The notes: generated from the sequence alone by a model not told the origin. A stretch of 64,000 nucleotides of DNA from Pseudomonas fluorescens (GCF_005938625.1 NZ_VCNJ01000047.1:1-64000); one strand, 5' to 3'; counted from the stretch's first letter, positions 35,839 through 45,745 are shown. A program made the numbers and translations.

Positions 35839-37581
35839 TTACTTGCGCGCATCCGCCCAGGATTTCAGCAGTTCGTTATAGCTCACGGTCTCGCCCTTCG
35901 GCTTCTCGTTGGCCAGTTTCGGTTTCGGTGCGCCCGGTTGATCAAACCAGTATTGCGCATCGCGTTCCGGGTTCATTTTCGGTGCGCACACCGCTTGGGC
36001 CTTGGAGCGCTCCAGACGGGTCATGATCGCGTCCTGATCCTTGGCCAAACCGTCGAGCGCCTGTTGCGGGGTCTTCTCGCCGCTCGCTGCTTCAGCGATA
36101 TGGCTCCACCACAGTTGCGCCAGCCGCGGATAGTCCGGCACGTTGGTGCCGGTCGGGGTCCATTGCACGCGGGCCGGGCTGCGGTAGAACTCGACCAGGC
36201 CACCGAGTTTCGGCGCCAGATCGGTCATCGCCTGCGAGTTGATGTCCGACTCGCGAATCGGCGTCAGACCCACAATGGTTTTCTTCAGCGAAACGGTTTT
36301 CGAAGTAACAAACTGCGCGTACAGCCACGCCGCCAGTTTCTGTTTCTCAGGCGTGGACTTCATGAACGTCCACGAACCCACGTCCTGATAACCGAGCTTC
36401 ATGCCCTCCTCCCAATACGGCCCGCGCGGCGACGGCGCCATGCGCCATTTCGGCGTGCCGTCGGCGTTGACCACCGGCAGGCCCGGTTTGGTCATGTCGG
36501 CGGTGAACGCGGTGTACCAGAAAATCTGCTGGGCGATGTTGCCTTGCGACGGTACCGGCCCCGACTCGGAGAAAGTCATGCCCGCCGCTTCCGGTGGCGC
36601 GTACTTCTTCAGCCAGTCGACATACTTGGTGGTGGCGAACACCGCCGCCGGGCCATTGGTGTCGCCGCCGCGAGTCACGCTGGAGCCGACCGGGTGGCAA
36701 TCCTCGACACGAATCCCCCACTCGTCCACCGGCAAGCCATTAGGCAGCCCCTTGTCGCCGCCACCGGCCATGGAGAACCAGGCATCGGTGAAGCGCCAGC
36801 CCAGCGACGGGTCTTTCTTGCCGTAATCCATGTGCCCGTAAACGCGCTTGCCGTCGATTTCCTTGACGTCTTCGCTGAAGAATTTGGCGATGTCTTCATA
36901 GGCGGACCAGTTCACCGGCACGCCCAATTCGTAGCCGTACTTTTCCTTGAACTTGGCTTTCAGATCGGCGCGCTCAAACCAGTCAGCGCGGAACCAGTAC
37001 AGGTTGGCAAACTGCTGGTCGGGCAGTTGATAGATCTTGCCGTCCGGCGCAGTGGTGAACGAGATGCCGATGAAGTCCTTGATGTCGAGGGTCGGCGAAG
37101 TGAAGTTCTTGCCTTCGTTGGCCATCAGGTCGGTGATCGACTCGGTCTTGCCGTAGCGAAAGTGCGTACCGATCAGGTCCGAGTCGTTGACCCAGCCGTC
37201 ATAGATGTTCTTGTCGGACTGCATCACCGTCTGCATTTTCTCGACCACGTCGCCTTCTTGCAGCAGGTCGTGGGTGAGCTTGATCCCGGTGATTTCGCTG
37301 AACGCCTTGGCCAGCACTTTCGACTCGTATTCGTGGGTGGTCAAGGTCTCGGAAACGACCTTGATGTCCATGCCGCGAAACGGCTCGGCAGCCTTGATGA
37401 ACCACTTCAATTCTTCCAGTTGCTGCTCGGCCGTCAGGGTCGACGGTTTGAATTCACTGCCGATCCATTTTTTCGCCGCGTCTTCGTAGGCATCAGCCCA
37501 AGCGACCGCGCTCAAACCGCTGAGTGCCAGCATGGCTGCCAATGAAATGCTATGTCGCAGCTTATTGTTTTTGTCGAACAT
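35839..37581 (-). CDS. ABC transporter substrate-binding protein (GlpV-like)
   Basis: This 580-residue periplasmic binding protein has a signal peptide ending at AVAWA-DAYED (about residue 29). It is longer than common sugar-binding proteins. Long length, a two-ATPase operon and the DUF2160 neighbour fit the GlpV-type glycerol/polyol binding proteins known from rhizobia. Features include MDIKVVSETLTTHEYESKVL, PVNWSAYEDIAKFFS, GYQDVGSWTFMKSTPEKQKL and QFVTSKTVSLKKTIVGLTPIR. ATG 37581 follows AGGAGG and was preferred to upstream in-frame starts lacking a signal peptide. It is the last gene of the operon. Glycerol as the substrate is inference from family resemblance. Confidence 0.85.
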   Translation of the reverse strand: MFDKNNKLRHSISLAAMLALSGLSAVAWADAYEDAAKKWIGSEFKPSTLTAEQQLEELKWFIKAAEPFRGMDIKVVSETLTTHEYESKVLAKAFSEITGIKLTHDLLQEGDVVEKMQTVMQSDKNIYDGWVNDSDLIGTHFRYGKTESITDLMANEGKNFTSPTLDIKDFIGISFTTAPDGKIYQLPDQQFANLYWFRADWFERADLKAKFKEKYGYELGVPVNWSAYEDIAKFFSEDVKEIDGKRVYGHMDYGKKDPSLGWRFTDAWFSMAGGGDKGLPNGLPVDEWGIRVEDCHPVGSSVTRGGDTNGPAAVFATTKYVDWLKKYAPPEAAGMTFSESGPVPSQGNIAQQIFWYTAFTADMTKPGLPVVNADGTPKWRMAPSPRGPYWEEGMKLGYQDVGSWTFMKSTPEKQKLAAWLYAQFVTSKTVSLKKTIVGLTPIRESDINSQAMTDLAPKLGGLVEFYRSPARVQWTPTGTNVPDYPRLAQLWWSHIAEAASGEKTPQQALDGLAKDQDAIMTRLERSKAQAVCAPKMNPERDAQYWFDQPGAPKPKLANEKPKGETVSYNELLKSWADARK

Positions 37582-37628
37582 AGAGACCTCCTGTTTAAGT
37601 TGTGGAGCCGCGTTGCCGAACGACTCGA

Positions 37629-37904
37629 CTAGCCCCAACGCATCACAGCCAACAGCCACACCAGGGACAACGCGGACGCCACCCAGATGCTCCAGTCGGT
37701 GGCGCCGATCACCAGCAAATGCAGGTAGGCGCTGCCGAGAAGACCGATAAACAAGCGATCGCCACGGGTGGTGGCAATCGGTAGAAAACCTCGCCGCAGG
37801 ATGCTCGGCGAGCGCAATTCCCACGTGGTCATGCCGACCAGAATCAGGCCGATGACAATGAAGAATGCTGCGGTAGGTGTAGTCCAGCTCATCCACTCCA
37901 TCAT
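37629..37904 (-). CDS. DUF2160 small membrane protein
   Basis: This 91-residue protein is predicted to have three membrane segments (TAAFFIVIGLILVGMTTW; LFIGLLGSAYLHLLVIGA; WIWVASALSLVWLLAV-like region). WELRSPSILRRGFLPIATTRGDRLFIG fits DUF2160, a family found almost only inside this kind of polyol ABC operon, between permease and binding-protein genes, as here. Its role is unknown, possibly an accessory to the permease. GAGG lies 5 nt before ATG 37904; a second ATG follows immediately. It is 7 bp downstream of the permease gene. Confidence 0.82.
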   Translation of the reverse strand: MMEWMSWTTPTAAFFIVIGLILVGMTTWELRSPSILRRGFLPIATTRGDRLFIGLLGSAYLHLLVIGATDWSIWVASALSLVWLLAVMRWG

Positions 37905-37911
37905 CAGTTCC

Positions 37912-38712
<801 letters not shown>

Positions 38713-38721
38713 GGCCGGGCC

Positions 38722-39588
38722 TCAGCGGTTCGCGTCGGAGTGCGTCATGGCGGTGTAGAACAGCCAGGACACCAACAGGATGATCAGGAAGTACACCAGC
38801 GAAAACGCCGCTGCCGGACCGAGGTCGAATTGCCCTACGGCCATCTGGGTCAATGTCTGACTCAAGAAGGTCGTGGCATTGCCCGGCCCGCCGCCGGTGA
38901 GCACGAATGGCTCGGTGTAGATCATGAAACTGTCCATGAAGCGCAGCATCACCGCGATCAGCAGCACGCTCTTCAGTTTGGGCAATTGGATATGGCGGAA
39001 CACCGCCCAGGCCGAGGCCCGATCAATGCGCGCAGCCTGGTAATACACATCGGGAATCGCGCGCAATCCGGAGAAGCACAACAACGCCACCAACGAAGTC
39101 CAGTGCCAGACGTCCATCACCAGCACCGTCACCCAGGCGTCCATGGTGTTGGCCGCGTAGTTGTAGCTGATGCCCATCGCGTTGAGGCTCGAGCCGAGCA
39201 GACCAATGTCGGCCCGGCCGAAAATCTGCCAGATGGTGCCAACCACGTTCCACGGGATCAGCAACGGAATCGCCAGAATGATCAGCACCACCGACGACCA
39301 GCGACCCTTGGTCGGCATGGTCAGCGCGACGGCAATACCCAGCGGAATTTCAATCAGCAACACGCAGGCCGAGTAGATGAACTGGCGTAGCAATGAATCG
39401 TGCAGACGCGGATCGAGGAGCACTTGCTTGTACCAGTCAGCACCGACGAAGTAGCGGCTGGACTGGTCGAAGATGTCCTGCACCGAATAGTTGACCACGG
39501 TCATCATCGGGATCACCGCACTGAATGCCACCAGCAGGAACACCGGCAACACCAGCCACCAGGCCTTGTTGTTCTGCACCTTGTTCAT
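38722..39588 (-). CDS. ABC transporter permease (GlpP-like)
   Basis: This 288-residue permease of the MalF/UgpA type has about six helices (AWWLVLPVFLLVAFSAVIPM at the N-terminus). The coupling loop is GLRAIPDVYYQAARIDRASAWAVFRHIQLPKL (EAA motif read as QAARIDRA). The conserved PFVLTGGGPGNATTFL segment precedes the last helices. The start overlaps the upstream ATPase stop by 4 bp, showing tight coupling within the operon. Confidence 0.9.
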   Translation of the reverse strand: MNKVQNNKAWWLVLPVFLLVAFSAVIPMMTVVNYSVQDIFDQSSRYFVGADWYKQVLLDPRLHDSLLRQFIYSACVLLIEIPLGIAVALTMPTKGRWSSVVLIILAIPLLIPWNVVGTIWQIFGRADIGLLGSSLNAMGISYNYAANTMDAWVTVLVMDVWHWTSLVALLCFSGLRAIPDVYYQAARIDRASAWAVFRHIQLPKLKSVLLIAVMLRFMDSFMIYTEPFVLTGGGPGNATTFLSQTLTQMAVGQFDLGPAAAFSLVYFLIILLVSWLFYTAMTHSDANR

Positions 39589-40694
39589 GGCTGCACCTCT
39601 TCATCGGCTTCGAGCAGAAACTCATCGGCATAAACCATCAGCCACTGCGCCGGAAAACTGATGTACGCCGTGCCCTGCGGCACCGGTTTGTCTTCGGCCA
39701 GCCGTACTTTCAACGGCGCGCCGTCGAGGTCGAGGGTCATGATCTTGTAGGTGCCGAGGTCTTCGACGTGTACGACCCTAGCCTGCATCGCGTCATCAAA
39801 CGGCTCGTCCCACACGTGAATGAATTCAGGACGGATACCGACCTTCAGATTTTTCCACTGGCCGTGCTCGATATGTCGCTGCATGGCGTCGGACAACGGC
39901 AAGTGCGTCGAGGCGAAACCGACGCCGCCGGGTTGCGGCTGCACTTCGATCAGGTTCATTCCCGGGCTGCCGATGAAATAGCCGACAAAGGTGTGGCTCG
40001 GCCGCTCGAACAATTCCCGTGGCGTGCCGAACTGGACGATCTGGCCGCCGTACATCACCGCGATCTTGTCGGCGAAGGTCGAGGCCTCGAGTTGATCGTG
40101 GGTGACGTAGACCATGGTGATGTTGAACTGCTCGTGGATCTGCTTGAGCTTGCGCCGCAGTTTCCACTTCAGGTGCGGATCGATCACCGTCAGCGGTTCA
40201 TCGAAGAGGATCGCCGAGACGTCGTCGCGGACCAGACCACGGCCCATGGAGACTTTCTGCTTTTCGTCGGCGGTGAGGTTGCGCGCCTTTTTGCTCAGCA
40301 GGTTTTGCAGGTCGAGGACTTCGGCAATTTCCTGCACCTTGCTGTGCACTTTCGCCTCGGCCATGCCCTGATTGCGCAGGGGAAAAGCGAGGTTATCGAA
40401 CACGGTCATGGTGTCGTAAACCACCGGAAACTGGAAAACCTGGGCGATGTTGCGCTTCTCCGGCGTCAGGTCGTTGACCGCTTTGCCGTCGAACAGCACA
40501 TGGCCCTGCGAAGGGCTGAGCAGGCCGGAAATGATGTTGAGCAAGGTCGACTTGCCGCAACCCGACGGCCCGAGCAAAGCGTAGGCGCCGCCCTGCTCCC
40601 AGACGTGATCCATCTCGCGGATCGCGTAATCCTCCGCGCCGCTCGGGGTTTTGCTGTAGCTGTGGGCGAGGTGCTGCAAACGGATTTCGGCCAT
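39585..40694 (-). CDS. ABC transporter ATPase with degenerate signature motif (GlpT-like)
   Basis: This 369-residue ATPase has an intact Walker A GPSGCGKST (42-50), Q-loop (VFQFPVVYDTMTV), Walker B ILFDEP and H-loop YVTHDQ. The signature is LTADEKQKV where LSGGQ is expected. A C-terminal MalK-type TOBE domain follows (GIRPEFIHVWDEP). Its partner gene, just upstream with a 1-base overlap, has the opposite defect, so the two must work as a heterodimer. In rhizobial glycerol transporters the pair is called GlpS/GlpT. Confidence 0.9.
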   Translation of the reverse strand: MAEIRLQHLAHSYSKTPSGAEDYAIREMDHVWEQGGAYALLGPSGCGKSTLLNIISGLLSPSQGHVLFDGKAVNDLTPEKRNIAQVFQFPVVYDTMTVFDNLAFPLRNQGMAEAKVHSKVQEIAEVLDLQNLLSKKARNLTADEKQKVSMGRGLVRDDVSAILFDEPLTVIDPHLKWKLRRKLKQIHEQFNITMVYVTHDQLEASTFADKIAVMYGGQIVQFGTPRELFERPSHTFVGYFIGSPGMNLIEVQPQPGGVGFASTHLPLSDAMQRHIEHGQWKNLKVGIRPEFIHVWDEPFDDAMQARVVHVEDLGTYKIMTLDLDGAPLKVRLAEDKPVPQGTAYISFPAQWLMVYADEFLLEADEEVQP

Positions 40695-41788
40695 CAGGCA
40701 ACCCTCGCGACACGCCGGCCCGGTGCTTGCACCAGACGACCCTGCGCATCGAAAACGAACAGTTTGTGGGTCGGGATGTAAATGCGGATCGGCGCATCGA
40801 CGTCATATTCGTGAACGCCGGGCAGGTGCAGCACCAGCAGGAAATGCTCGTTGCGCACGTGCAGGAAGGTTTCCGAACCGCTGATCTCGGCGACTTCGAC
40901 GGTGACCGCCAGTTCGAGGTCGTCATCGTTGCTCGGCACCAGCGAGATGTGACTGGGACGCACGCCAAAACGGAACTCGCCCTCGCCCACCGGACGCAGA
41001 TCGACGTTCAACGGGAAGTGCACAAAATTGGCGAAGCTGACTTCGTTACCGGCGATGCGTCCGGGCATCAGGTTGATCGGTGGTTCGGAGAACAGTTCGG
41101 CGGCGAGCACGGTTTGTGGCTGGTGATACACCGAAGTCGAGGGGCCGCTCTGAATCACTCGGCCTTCGTGAAGAATCGTCGTGGTGCCGCCGAGTGCCAG
41201 CGCTTCGTTGGGTTCGGTGGTGGCGTAAATGGCGATGGTGTGACGCGCCTTGAACAGCTCGCGCATTTCCTGGCGCAGTTCTTCGCGCAGTTTGTAGTCG
41301 AGGTTGACCAGCGGCTCATCGAACAGAATCAGCTCGGCGTCTTTGACCAATGCGCGGGCCATGGCGGTGCGCTGCTGTTGGCCGCCGGAGAGTTCCAGCG
41401 GATAGCGCTGCAGAAACTTCTCGATGCGCAGCATCTTCGCGGTTTCTTGCACTTTGCTATGGATGATCTCTTTCGACACACCGGCCTGACGCAACGGCGA
41501 AGCGATGTTCTCGAACACGGTCATGGTCGGGTAATTGATGAATTGCTGATAAACCATCGACACGTTGCGCAGACGCACCGGGCGTTGGGTGACGTCGACA
41601 CCGTTCATCAGAATGCGGCCGCTATCCGGTTTGTCCAACCCGGCCATTAAACGCATGAGGCTGGTTTTGCCAGACAGGGTGCGGCCGAGCAAAACGTTGA
41701 ACGAACCGGGTTCGAATTTCAGGCACGCATCGTCGATCCAGGTCTGGCCCTCGACGGTGCGGCTGACGTGCTCCAGGGTGAGTGACAT
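40694..41788 (-). CDS. ABC transporter ATPase lacking the H-loop histidine (GlpS-like)
   Basis: This 364-residue ATPase is the first gene of the operon. The Walker A is GRTLSGKTS (35-43), which fits GxxxxGK[ST] but is unusual in sequence. The signature LSGGQQQR and Walker B ILFDEP are intact. At the H-loop position the sequence is YATTEPNEAL where YVTHDQ-EA is expected, so the catalytic His is missing. A TOBE-type regulatory domain is C-terminal. The chosen ATG 41788 has AAAAAGG nearby; an in-frame extension upstream would read through the sigma-54 promoter and is rejected. Confidence 0.88.
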   Translation of the reverse strand: MSLTLEHVSRTVEGQTWIDDACLKFEPGSFNVLLGRTLSGKTSLMRLMAGLDKPDSGRILMNGVDVTQRPVRLRNVSMVYQQFINYPTMTVFENIASPLRQAGVSKEIIHSKVQETAKMLRIEKFLQRYPLELSGGQQQRTAMARALVKDAELILFDEPLVNLDYKLREELRQEMRELFKARHTIAIYATTEPNEALALGGTTTILHEGRVIQSGPSTSVYHQPQTVLAAELFSEPPINLMPGRIAGNEVSFANFVHFPLNVDLRPVGEGEFRFGVRPSHISLVPSNDDDLELAVTVEVAEISGSETFLHVRNEHFLLVLHLPGVHEYDVDAPIRIYIPTHKLFVFDAQGRLVQAPGRRVARVA

Positions 41789-41832
41789 GGGCTCGGCCTT
41801 TTTATTATTGGAGTCAAGCGACCTGTGCACGG

Positions 41833-41850
41833 GAGCGAGTTTCGTGCCAG
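41833..41850 (-). promoter_or_regulatory. sigma-54 (-24/-12) promoter of the ABC operon
   Basis: Read on the minus strand: CTGGCACGAAACTCGCTC. It matches YTGGCACG-N4-TTGCW with one change (TCGC for TTGC) and keeps the invariant GG-N10-GC. Transcription would start about 10 bp on, some 35 bp before the first ATPase gene. Confidence 0.7.
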
Positions 41851-41904
41851 AAACGGCAAGTGGTTGATTTGTCGTGAAAATCGTTGAAAGCGTGGGGATT
41901 GAGC

Positions 41905-41961
41905 GTTCATTGCTGAACACATTTGAACAGTTGGGCGATTGACAATGAACAATAGTGAACA
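41905..41961. promoter_or_regulatory. upstream activator sites (TGAACA-N4-TGAACA, twice)
   Basis: TGAACA-N4-TGAACA occurs at 41914-41929 and 41946-41961, exactly 32 bp apart. The first is also part of a GTTCA-TTGC-TGAAC inverted repeat (41905-41918), and another TGAAC is at 41970. The sites lie about 65-110 bp upstream of the -24 element, where a sigma-54 activator should bind. Confidence 0.6.
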
Positions 41962-42007
41962 ACACTCTATGAACGCTTTTTCCCCGATCTTGAATGCGAT
42001 AGAGATC

Positions 42008-42104
42008 CCCTGTTGGAGCGAGCTTGCTCGCGAATGCGGTGTGTCATTCAACCAATTCGGTGACTGATCCTGCGCTTTCGCGAGCAAGCTCGCTCCCACA
42101 GTTG
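42008..42104. repeat. REP doublet between the ABC operon and its activator
   Basis: TTGGAGCGAGCTTGCTCGCG and its inverted partner CGCGAGCAAGCTCGCTCCC flank about 45 bp of unique sequence. It lies upstream of the activator gene. Confidence 0.9.
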
Positions 42105-42172
42105 ATCTGTGTTTTGCTCAGGATCTGGATTTATAACAACAATAAAAATCGCTGCATCAGAGGCCCACTGCC

Positions 42173-44011
42173 ATGGCCGCACCTGCCCCGCCGCTGTCCC
42201 ACGACGCGATCGTCCAGACTTCCTGGCAACGTTGCCGCGCGTTCGGTCTCGACCACCAAAGCACGCCGGCCTTCGATCAGTTGCCCGCCGCCGGCATTGC
42301 GCAGTTGCTCGACAGCCATCACTCACTGGTGCAGACCACGCATCAGGAGGTCCTGCCCTATTACGAGAACATCCTCAGCAACTCCAACTGCCTGATCATG
42401 CTCGCCGACAATCAGGGCCAGGTTCTGACCTCGTGGGGCACGCAACGCTTTATCGAGCCGAATCTGGCGCGGGGTTTTCAGGCCGGGGCAAGTTGGGTGG
42501 AGCGAACCAGTGGCACCAACGCGATCGGCACGGCACTGGCCTGTGAACAGGCCGTGCACATCGAACACGATGAACACTTTTTGAAAGCCAACCGTTTCAT
42601 GACTGGTTCCGCCGCGCCGATTTTCGACGCCGAGCGCAAGGTCATCGCCGTGCTTGATGTGTCCAGCGACAGCTATCTGCCGCCCTCGCACACCTTGGGC
42701 ATGGTCAAGATGATGAGCCAGACCGTGGAGAACCGGCTGATCCTCAACCTGTTCCATGGCCAGCATTTTCAACTGACTTTCAACACAGGATTGAACAACC
42801 TCGACAGTCAGTGGGCCGGGTTGTTGATCTTTGATGAGAGCGGTCAGGTGTTGTCGGCGAATCGGCGGGCTGACAATTTGCTGGGTGTGCGCTTGTCGCG
42901 GGTCAGTGTCGAGAGCCTGTTCAAGGTGGCGCTGCTGGAATTGATCAATCAACCCGACGGTCTGCCGTTTGCCTTGCAGACCTCCGGGCGCAACCGTTTT
43001 CAGTGTTTGTTGAAGCGGCCGAAGCAGGCATCGATTCAACCACGCGTTTTTGCTGCTGAACCGAAAACCGCCGCGCCCACCGCCATCAGCCTCAACACCC
43101 TGCACTTCGGCGACAGCCGCGTGGAAAAAGCCGTGCGTCAGGCCGAGCGTTTGCTGGAGAAAGACATTCCGCTGCTTATCCACGGCGAAACCGGCGTCGG
43201 TAAAGAAGTATTCGTCAAAGCCCTGCACCAGGCCAGCTCGCGTAGCAAACAGGCATTTATCGCCGTCAACTGCGCGGCGATCCCCGCCGAACTGGTCGAG
43301 TCAGAGTTATTCGGCTACGAGAAAGGCGCGTTCACCGGCGCCAACCAGAAAGGCAGCATCGGCCTGATTCGCAAGGCAGACAAAGGCACGTTGTTCCTTG
43401 ATGAAATCGGCGATATGCCGTTGCCGACTCAGGCGCGGTTGCTGCGGGTATTGCAGGAGCGCTGTGTGCAACCGGTGGGCAGTAGCGAGTTGTTCCCGGT
43501 GGATTTGCGGATTATCTCGGCGACTAACCGATCTCTGCGTGAACAAGTGCAGTTGGGGCGGTTTAGGGAGGATTTGTATTACCGCATTGGTGGACTGACG
43601 CTGGAGCTGCCGCCATTGCGCGAGCGCAGTGACAAGGAAGCATTGTTTAAGCGGTTGTGGGAACAGCATCGGGAGCCGACGCAATGGGCGGGGTTGAGCC
43701 AGGAAGTGCTGGAGCTGTTCAGCCGTCATCCGTGGCCGGGGAATTTGCGTCAGGTCAGCAGCGTGATGCAGGTGGCGTTGGCGATGGCTGAGGAGCAGCC
43801 GGTGAGGCTGGAGCATTTGCCGGATGATTTTTTTGTTGATCTGGAGATGGAGCCGGTGGAGAGCGCTGCGCCGTTGGGGGTGGATTTGAATGATGTGGAG
43901 GCGTTGAACCGGGAGCTGAAGGCTTCCGGGGGGAATATTTCGCATCTGGCGCGACGTTTGGGGGTGAGTCGGAATACGCTTTACAAGCGGTTGCGGCAGA
44001 TTGAAGGTTGA
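42173..44011 (+). CDS. sigma-54-dependent activator, AcoR-like
   Basis: This 612-residue enhancer-binding protein has an N-terminal GAF sensor (about 70-195), then a PAS-like part (about 200-290). The AAA+ domain has Walker A GETGVGKE, the sigma-54 contact loop GAFTGA (385-390), Walker B GTLFLDEIGD and the R-finger region FREDLYYRIGGLTLELPPLR. A C-terminal Fis-type HTH follows (NISHLARRLGVSRNTLYKRL). GAF-PAS-AAA-Fis is the AcoR architecture, sensing small metabolites. It diverges from the ABC operon, whose promoter is sigma-54 type and carries doubled upstream sites, so the operon is its probable target. Confidence 0.93.
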   Translation: MAAPAPPLSHDAIVQTSWQRCRAFGLDHQSTPAFDQLPAAGIAQLLDSHHSLVQTTHQEVLPYYENILSNSNCLIMLADNQGQVLTSWGTQRFIEPNLARGFQAGASWVERTSGTNAIGTALACEQAVHIEHDEHFLKANRFMTGSAAPIFDAERKVIAVLDVSSDSYLPPSHTLGMVKMMSQTVENRLILNLFHGQHFQLTFNTGLNNLDSQWAGLLIFDESGQVLSANRRADNLLGVRLSRVSVESLFKVALLELINQPDGLPFALQTSGRNRFQCLLKRPKQASIQPRVFAAEPKTAAPTAISLNTLHFGDSRVEKAVRQAERLLEKDIPLLIHGETGVGKEVFVKALHQASSRSKQAFIAVNCAAIPAELVESELFGYEKGAFTGANQKGSIGLIRKADKGTLFLDEIGDMPLPTQARLLRVLQERCVQPVGSSELFPVDLRIISATNRSLREQVQLGRFREDLYYRIGGLTLELPPLRERSDKEALFKRLWEQHREPTQWAGLSQEVLELFSRHPWPGNLRQVSSVMQVALAMAEEQPVRLEHLPDDFFVDLEMEPVESAAPLGVDLNDVEALNRELKASGGNISHLARRLGVSRNTLYKRLRQIEG

Positions 44012-44023
44012 GTGAACTCCACG

Positions 44024-44199
44024 CCCCTCACCCCAGCCCTCTCCCAGAGGTAGAGGGAGCTGACCGAGGTGTCTGGCGCTGGACATCGACCTGAAACATC
44101 GTGCCGATTATGGATTCAAAGCATCACGTTCAAGTCGGTGTATCTCTCGAACATCCCCCATTCAGTCCCCTCTCCTGGGGGAGAGGGTTAGGGTGAGGG
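44024..44199. repeat. composite CCCTCACCC/GGGTGAGGG repeat, copy 3
   Basis: This 176-bp element has ends CCCCTCACCCCAGCCCTCTC and GGGAGAGGGTTAGGGTGAGG. The interior includes ACATCGACCTGAAACATCG, GATTATGGATTC and CACGTTCAAGTCGGTGTATC. It lies between two convergent genes, and its right end supplies the stop codon of the MFS gene. Confidence 0.9.
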
Positions 44200-45405
44200 C
44201 GAAAATTCCGGCTCAACATGCGTAACCGAAGCCGCCTCCAATGTGCGCAACCCCATCAGCACAACCACCACCATCATCAACCCTGCACCAATAGCCACCG
44301 CAAATCCCGCCCGCGCGCCAAAGGCATCAATAACCAAGCCCGCCAGCATGCCACCGAGTGCAACACCAACGCTGATACCGGTAGTCATCCACGTCAGCCC
44401 CTCCGTGATCCGCGACGGAGGAATAATGATCGTCCCCATTTTCATCACCACGACCATCGTCGGCGCAAACGAGATGCCGGCGATAAACAGCGCCGCTGTC
44501 AGCACATAAACATCCGTTGCAAAAACAGGCAACACGCCGGTGAACGCCGTGACCAGGATCCCGATCAGAAACTGTTTTTCGATCGCCAGCGAAACCCTCA
44601 TCGCGCCGAACGTCAGGCCCGCGATTAGTGAGCCGAACGCATAGGCAGCGAGGATGAAGGTGGCCGCCCCCGGCCAGCCTTGCGCATTGGCGAACGCGAC
44701 GACGGCGACATCGATTGCTCCGCCAATGACCCCCATCGCCAACAACGCGAGAACAATGGTGCGAACGCCGGGGATCAGCAAGGTCGAGCCACCATGACTG
44801 GCGTGGCCCACAACAACCTTGGGCTCAGTCTCGCGTTGCAGGAGAAACGCCGTCACCCCGACGGCCAGCAACCCAACCGCAACAAGGGGCCCGGCTTCGG
44901 CGAAAAAGCTCACGCTCAAACCGATCGCCAGTGGCGGACCGATGATGTAAGCGAGTTCGGTCAGGACCGTGTCCAGCGAGAACGCCGTGTGCAACTGCGG
45001 CTTGCCCCGGAACAACTGCGACCAGCGCGCGCGGATCATCGAGGGCATGCTCGGCATCGTTCCCGCCAGTGCCGCCAGCACAAACAGCAATGCGGCCGGT
45101 GCGCGCAAGTATACGGCGGTGATCAGCGCAAGCAGCATGGCAATGCTGAACGCGGTGACGACGGGCAGTACGCGGCTCTGGCCATGTCGATCGACCAGTT
45201 TCGAGATGTGCGGGCCGAGCAGCGCGTTGCACAGGGTGAATGTACCGGCGACTGTGCCGGCCAGCCAGTACACACCGGTTTGCTGCACCAGCATGGTGAT
45301 GATGCCGATGCCGATCATTGCCTGCGGCAAGCGGGCGATGGAGCTCGCGAGCACTAACCCGGTGGCACCGGGGGTCGTTAGCAGCTCGCGGTAGTGATTA
45401 GCCAT
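44188..45405 (-). CDS. MFS transporter
   Basis: This 405-residue major facilitator has twelve predicted helices, starting GLVLASSIARLPQAMIGIGI. The motif-A-like loop is GPHISKLVDRHGQSRVL (G-x-x-x-D-R-x-G/R-R-pattern). There is a mid-protein hydrophilic break around RETEPKVVVGHASHGGS, and a symmetrical second half. The family is Pseudomonas DHA1-like with no obvious substrate. The last residues, PSP, and the TAA stop are encoded by the end of repeat copy 3, so the original C-terminus was probably replaced. It is not in an operon. Confidence 0.88.
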   Translation of the reverse strand: MANHYRELLTTPGATGLVLASSIARLPQAMIGIGIITMLVQQTGVYWLAGTVAGTFTLCNALLGPHISKLVDRHGQSRVLPVVTAFSIAMLLALITAVYLRAPAALLFVLAALAGTMPSMPSMIRARWSQLFRGKPQLHTAFSLDTVLTELAYIIGPPLAIGLSVSFFAEAGPLVAVGLLAVGVTAFLLQRETEPKVVVGHASHGGSTLLIPGVRTIVLALLAMGVIGGAIDVAVVAFANAQGWPGAATFILAAYAFGSLIAGLTFGAMRVSLAIEKQFLIGILVTAFTGVLPVFATDVYVLTAALFIAGISFAPTMVVVMKMGTIIIPPSRITEGLTWMTTGISVGVALGGMLAGLVIDAFGARAGFAVAIGAGLMMVVVVLMGLRTLEAASVTHVEPEFSPSP

Positions 45406-45490
45406 TGTGTTTCCCTTACATGATCGTCGCCGCTCAGCATCCGGCTGAACGCGTTGCCGACATCAAGACCTACGCGAACGTCAAAAGCAA

Positions 45491-45726
45491 CCCTCACCCC
45501 AGCCCTCTCCCGGAGGGAGAGGGAGCTGACCGAGGTGTCTCGAGTCATCCATCTACCTGAAAAAAGGAGTCGATTATGGATTCAGAGCAGGCCAGCCAGG
45601 TCCGCGTATATCGACCTGAAATAACCAGTCGATTATGGATTCGGTGCAGCACGTTCAGGTCGGCGTATTTCCTGAGCATCCCCCATTCGGTCCCCTCTCC
45701 CCCTGGGAGAGGGCTAGGGTGAGGGG
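45491..45726. repeat. composite CCCTCACCC/GGGTGAGGG repeat, copy 4
   Basis: This 236-bp element is longer than copies 2 and 3 because the GTCGATTATGGATTC interior block is present twice (about 45571 and 45632). Ends are CCCTCACCCCAGCCCTCTCC and GGGAGAGGGCTAGGGTGAGG. It lies between the MFS start and the cysS terminator. Confidence 0.9.
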
Positions 45727-45745
45727 CTTTTCTTGCGCCCAAACA

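Noticed and set aside
35635..37545. Plus-strand open frame of about 636 codons opposite the ABC binding-protein gene
   Set aside because: No recognisable domain, Arg/His/Gly-rich composition, and the minus-strand gene has a signal peptide, ribosome binding site and operon context.
41789..41965. Longer start for the first ABC ATPase
   Set aside because: The extension would translate the sigma-54 promoter, and the conserved ATPase sequence begins at MSLTLEHVSR.
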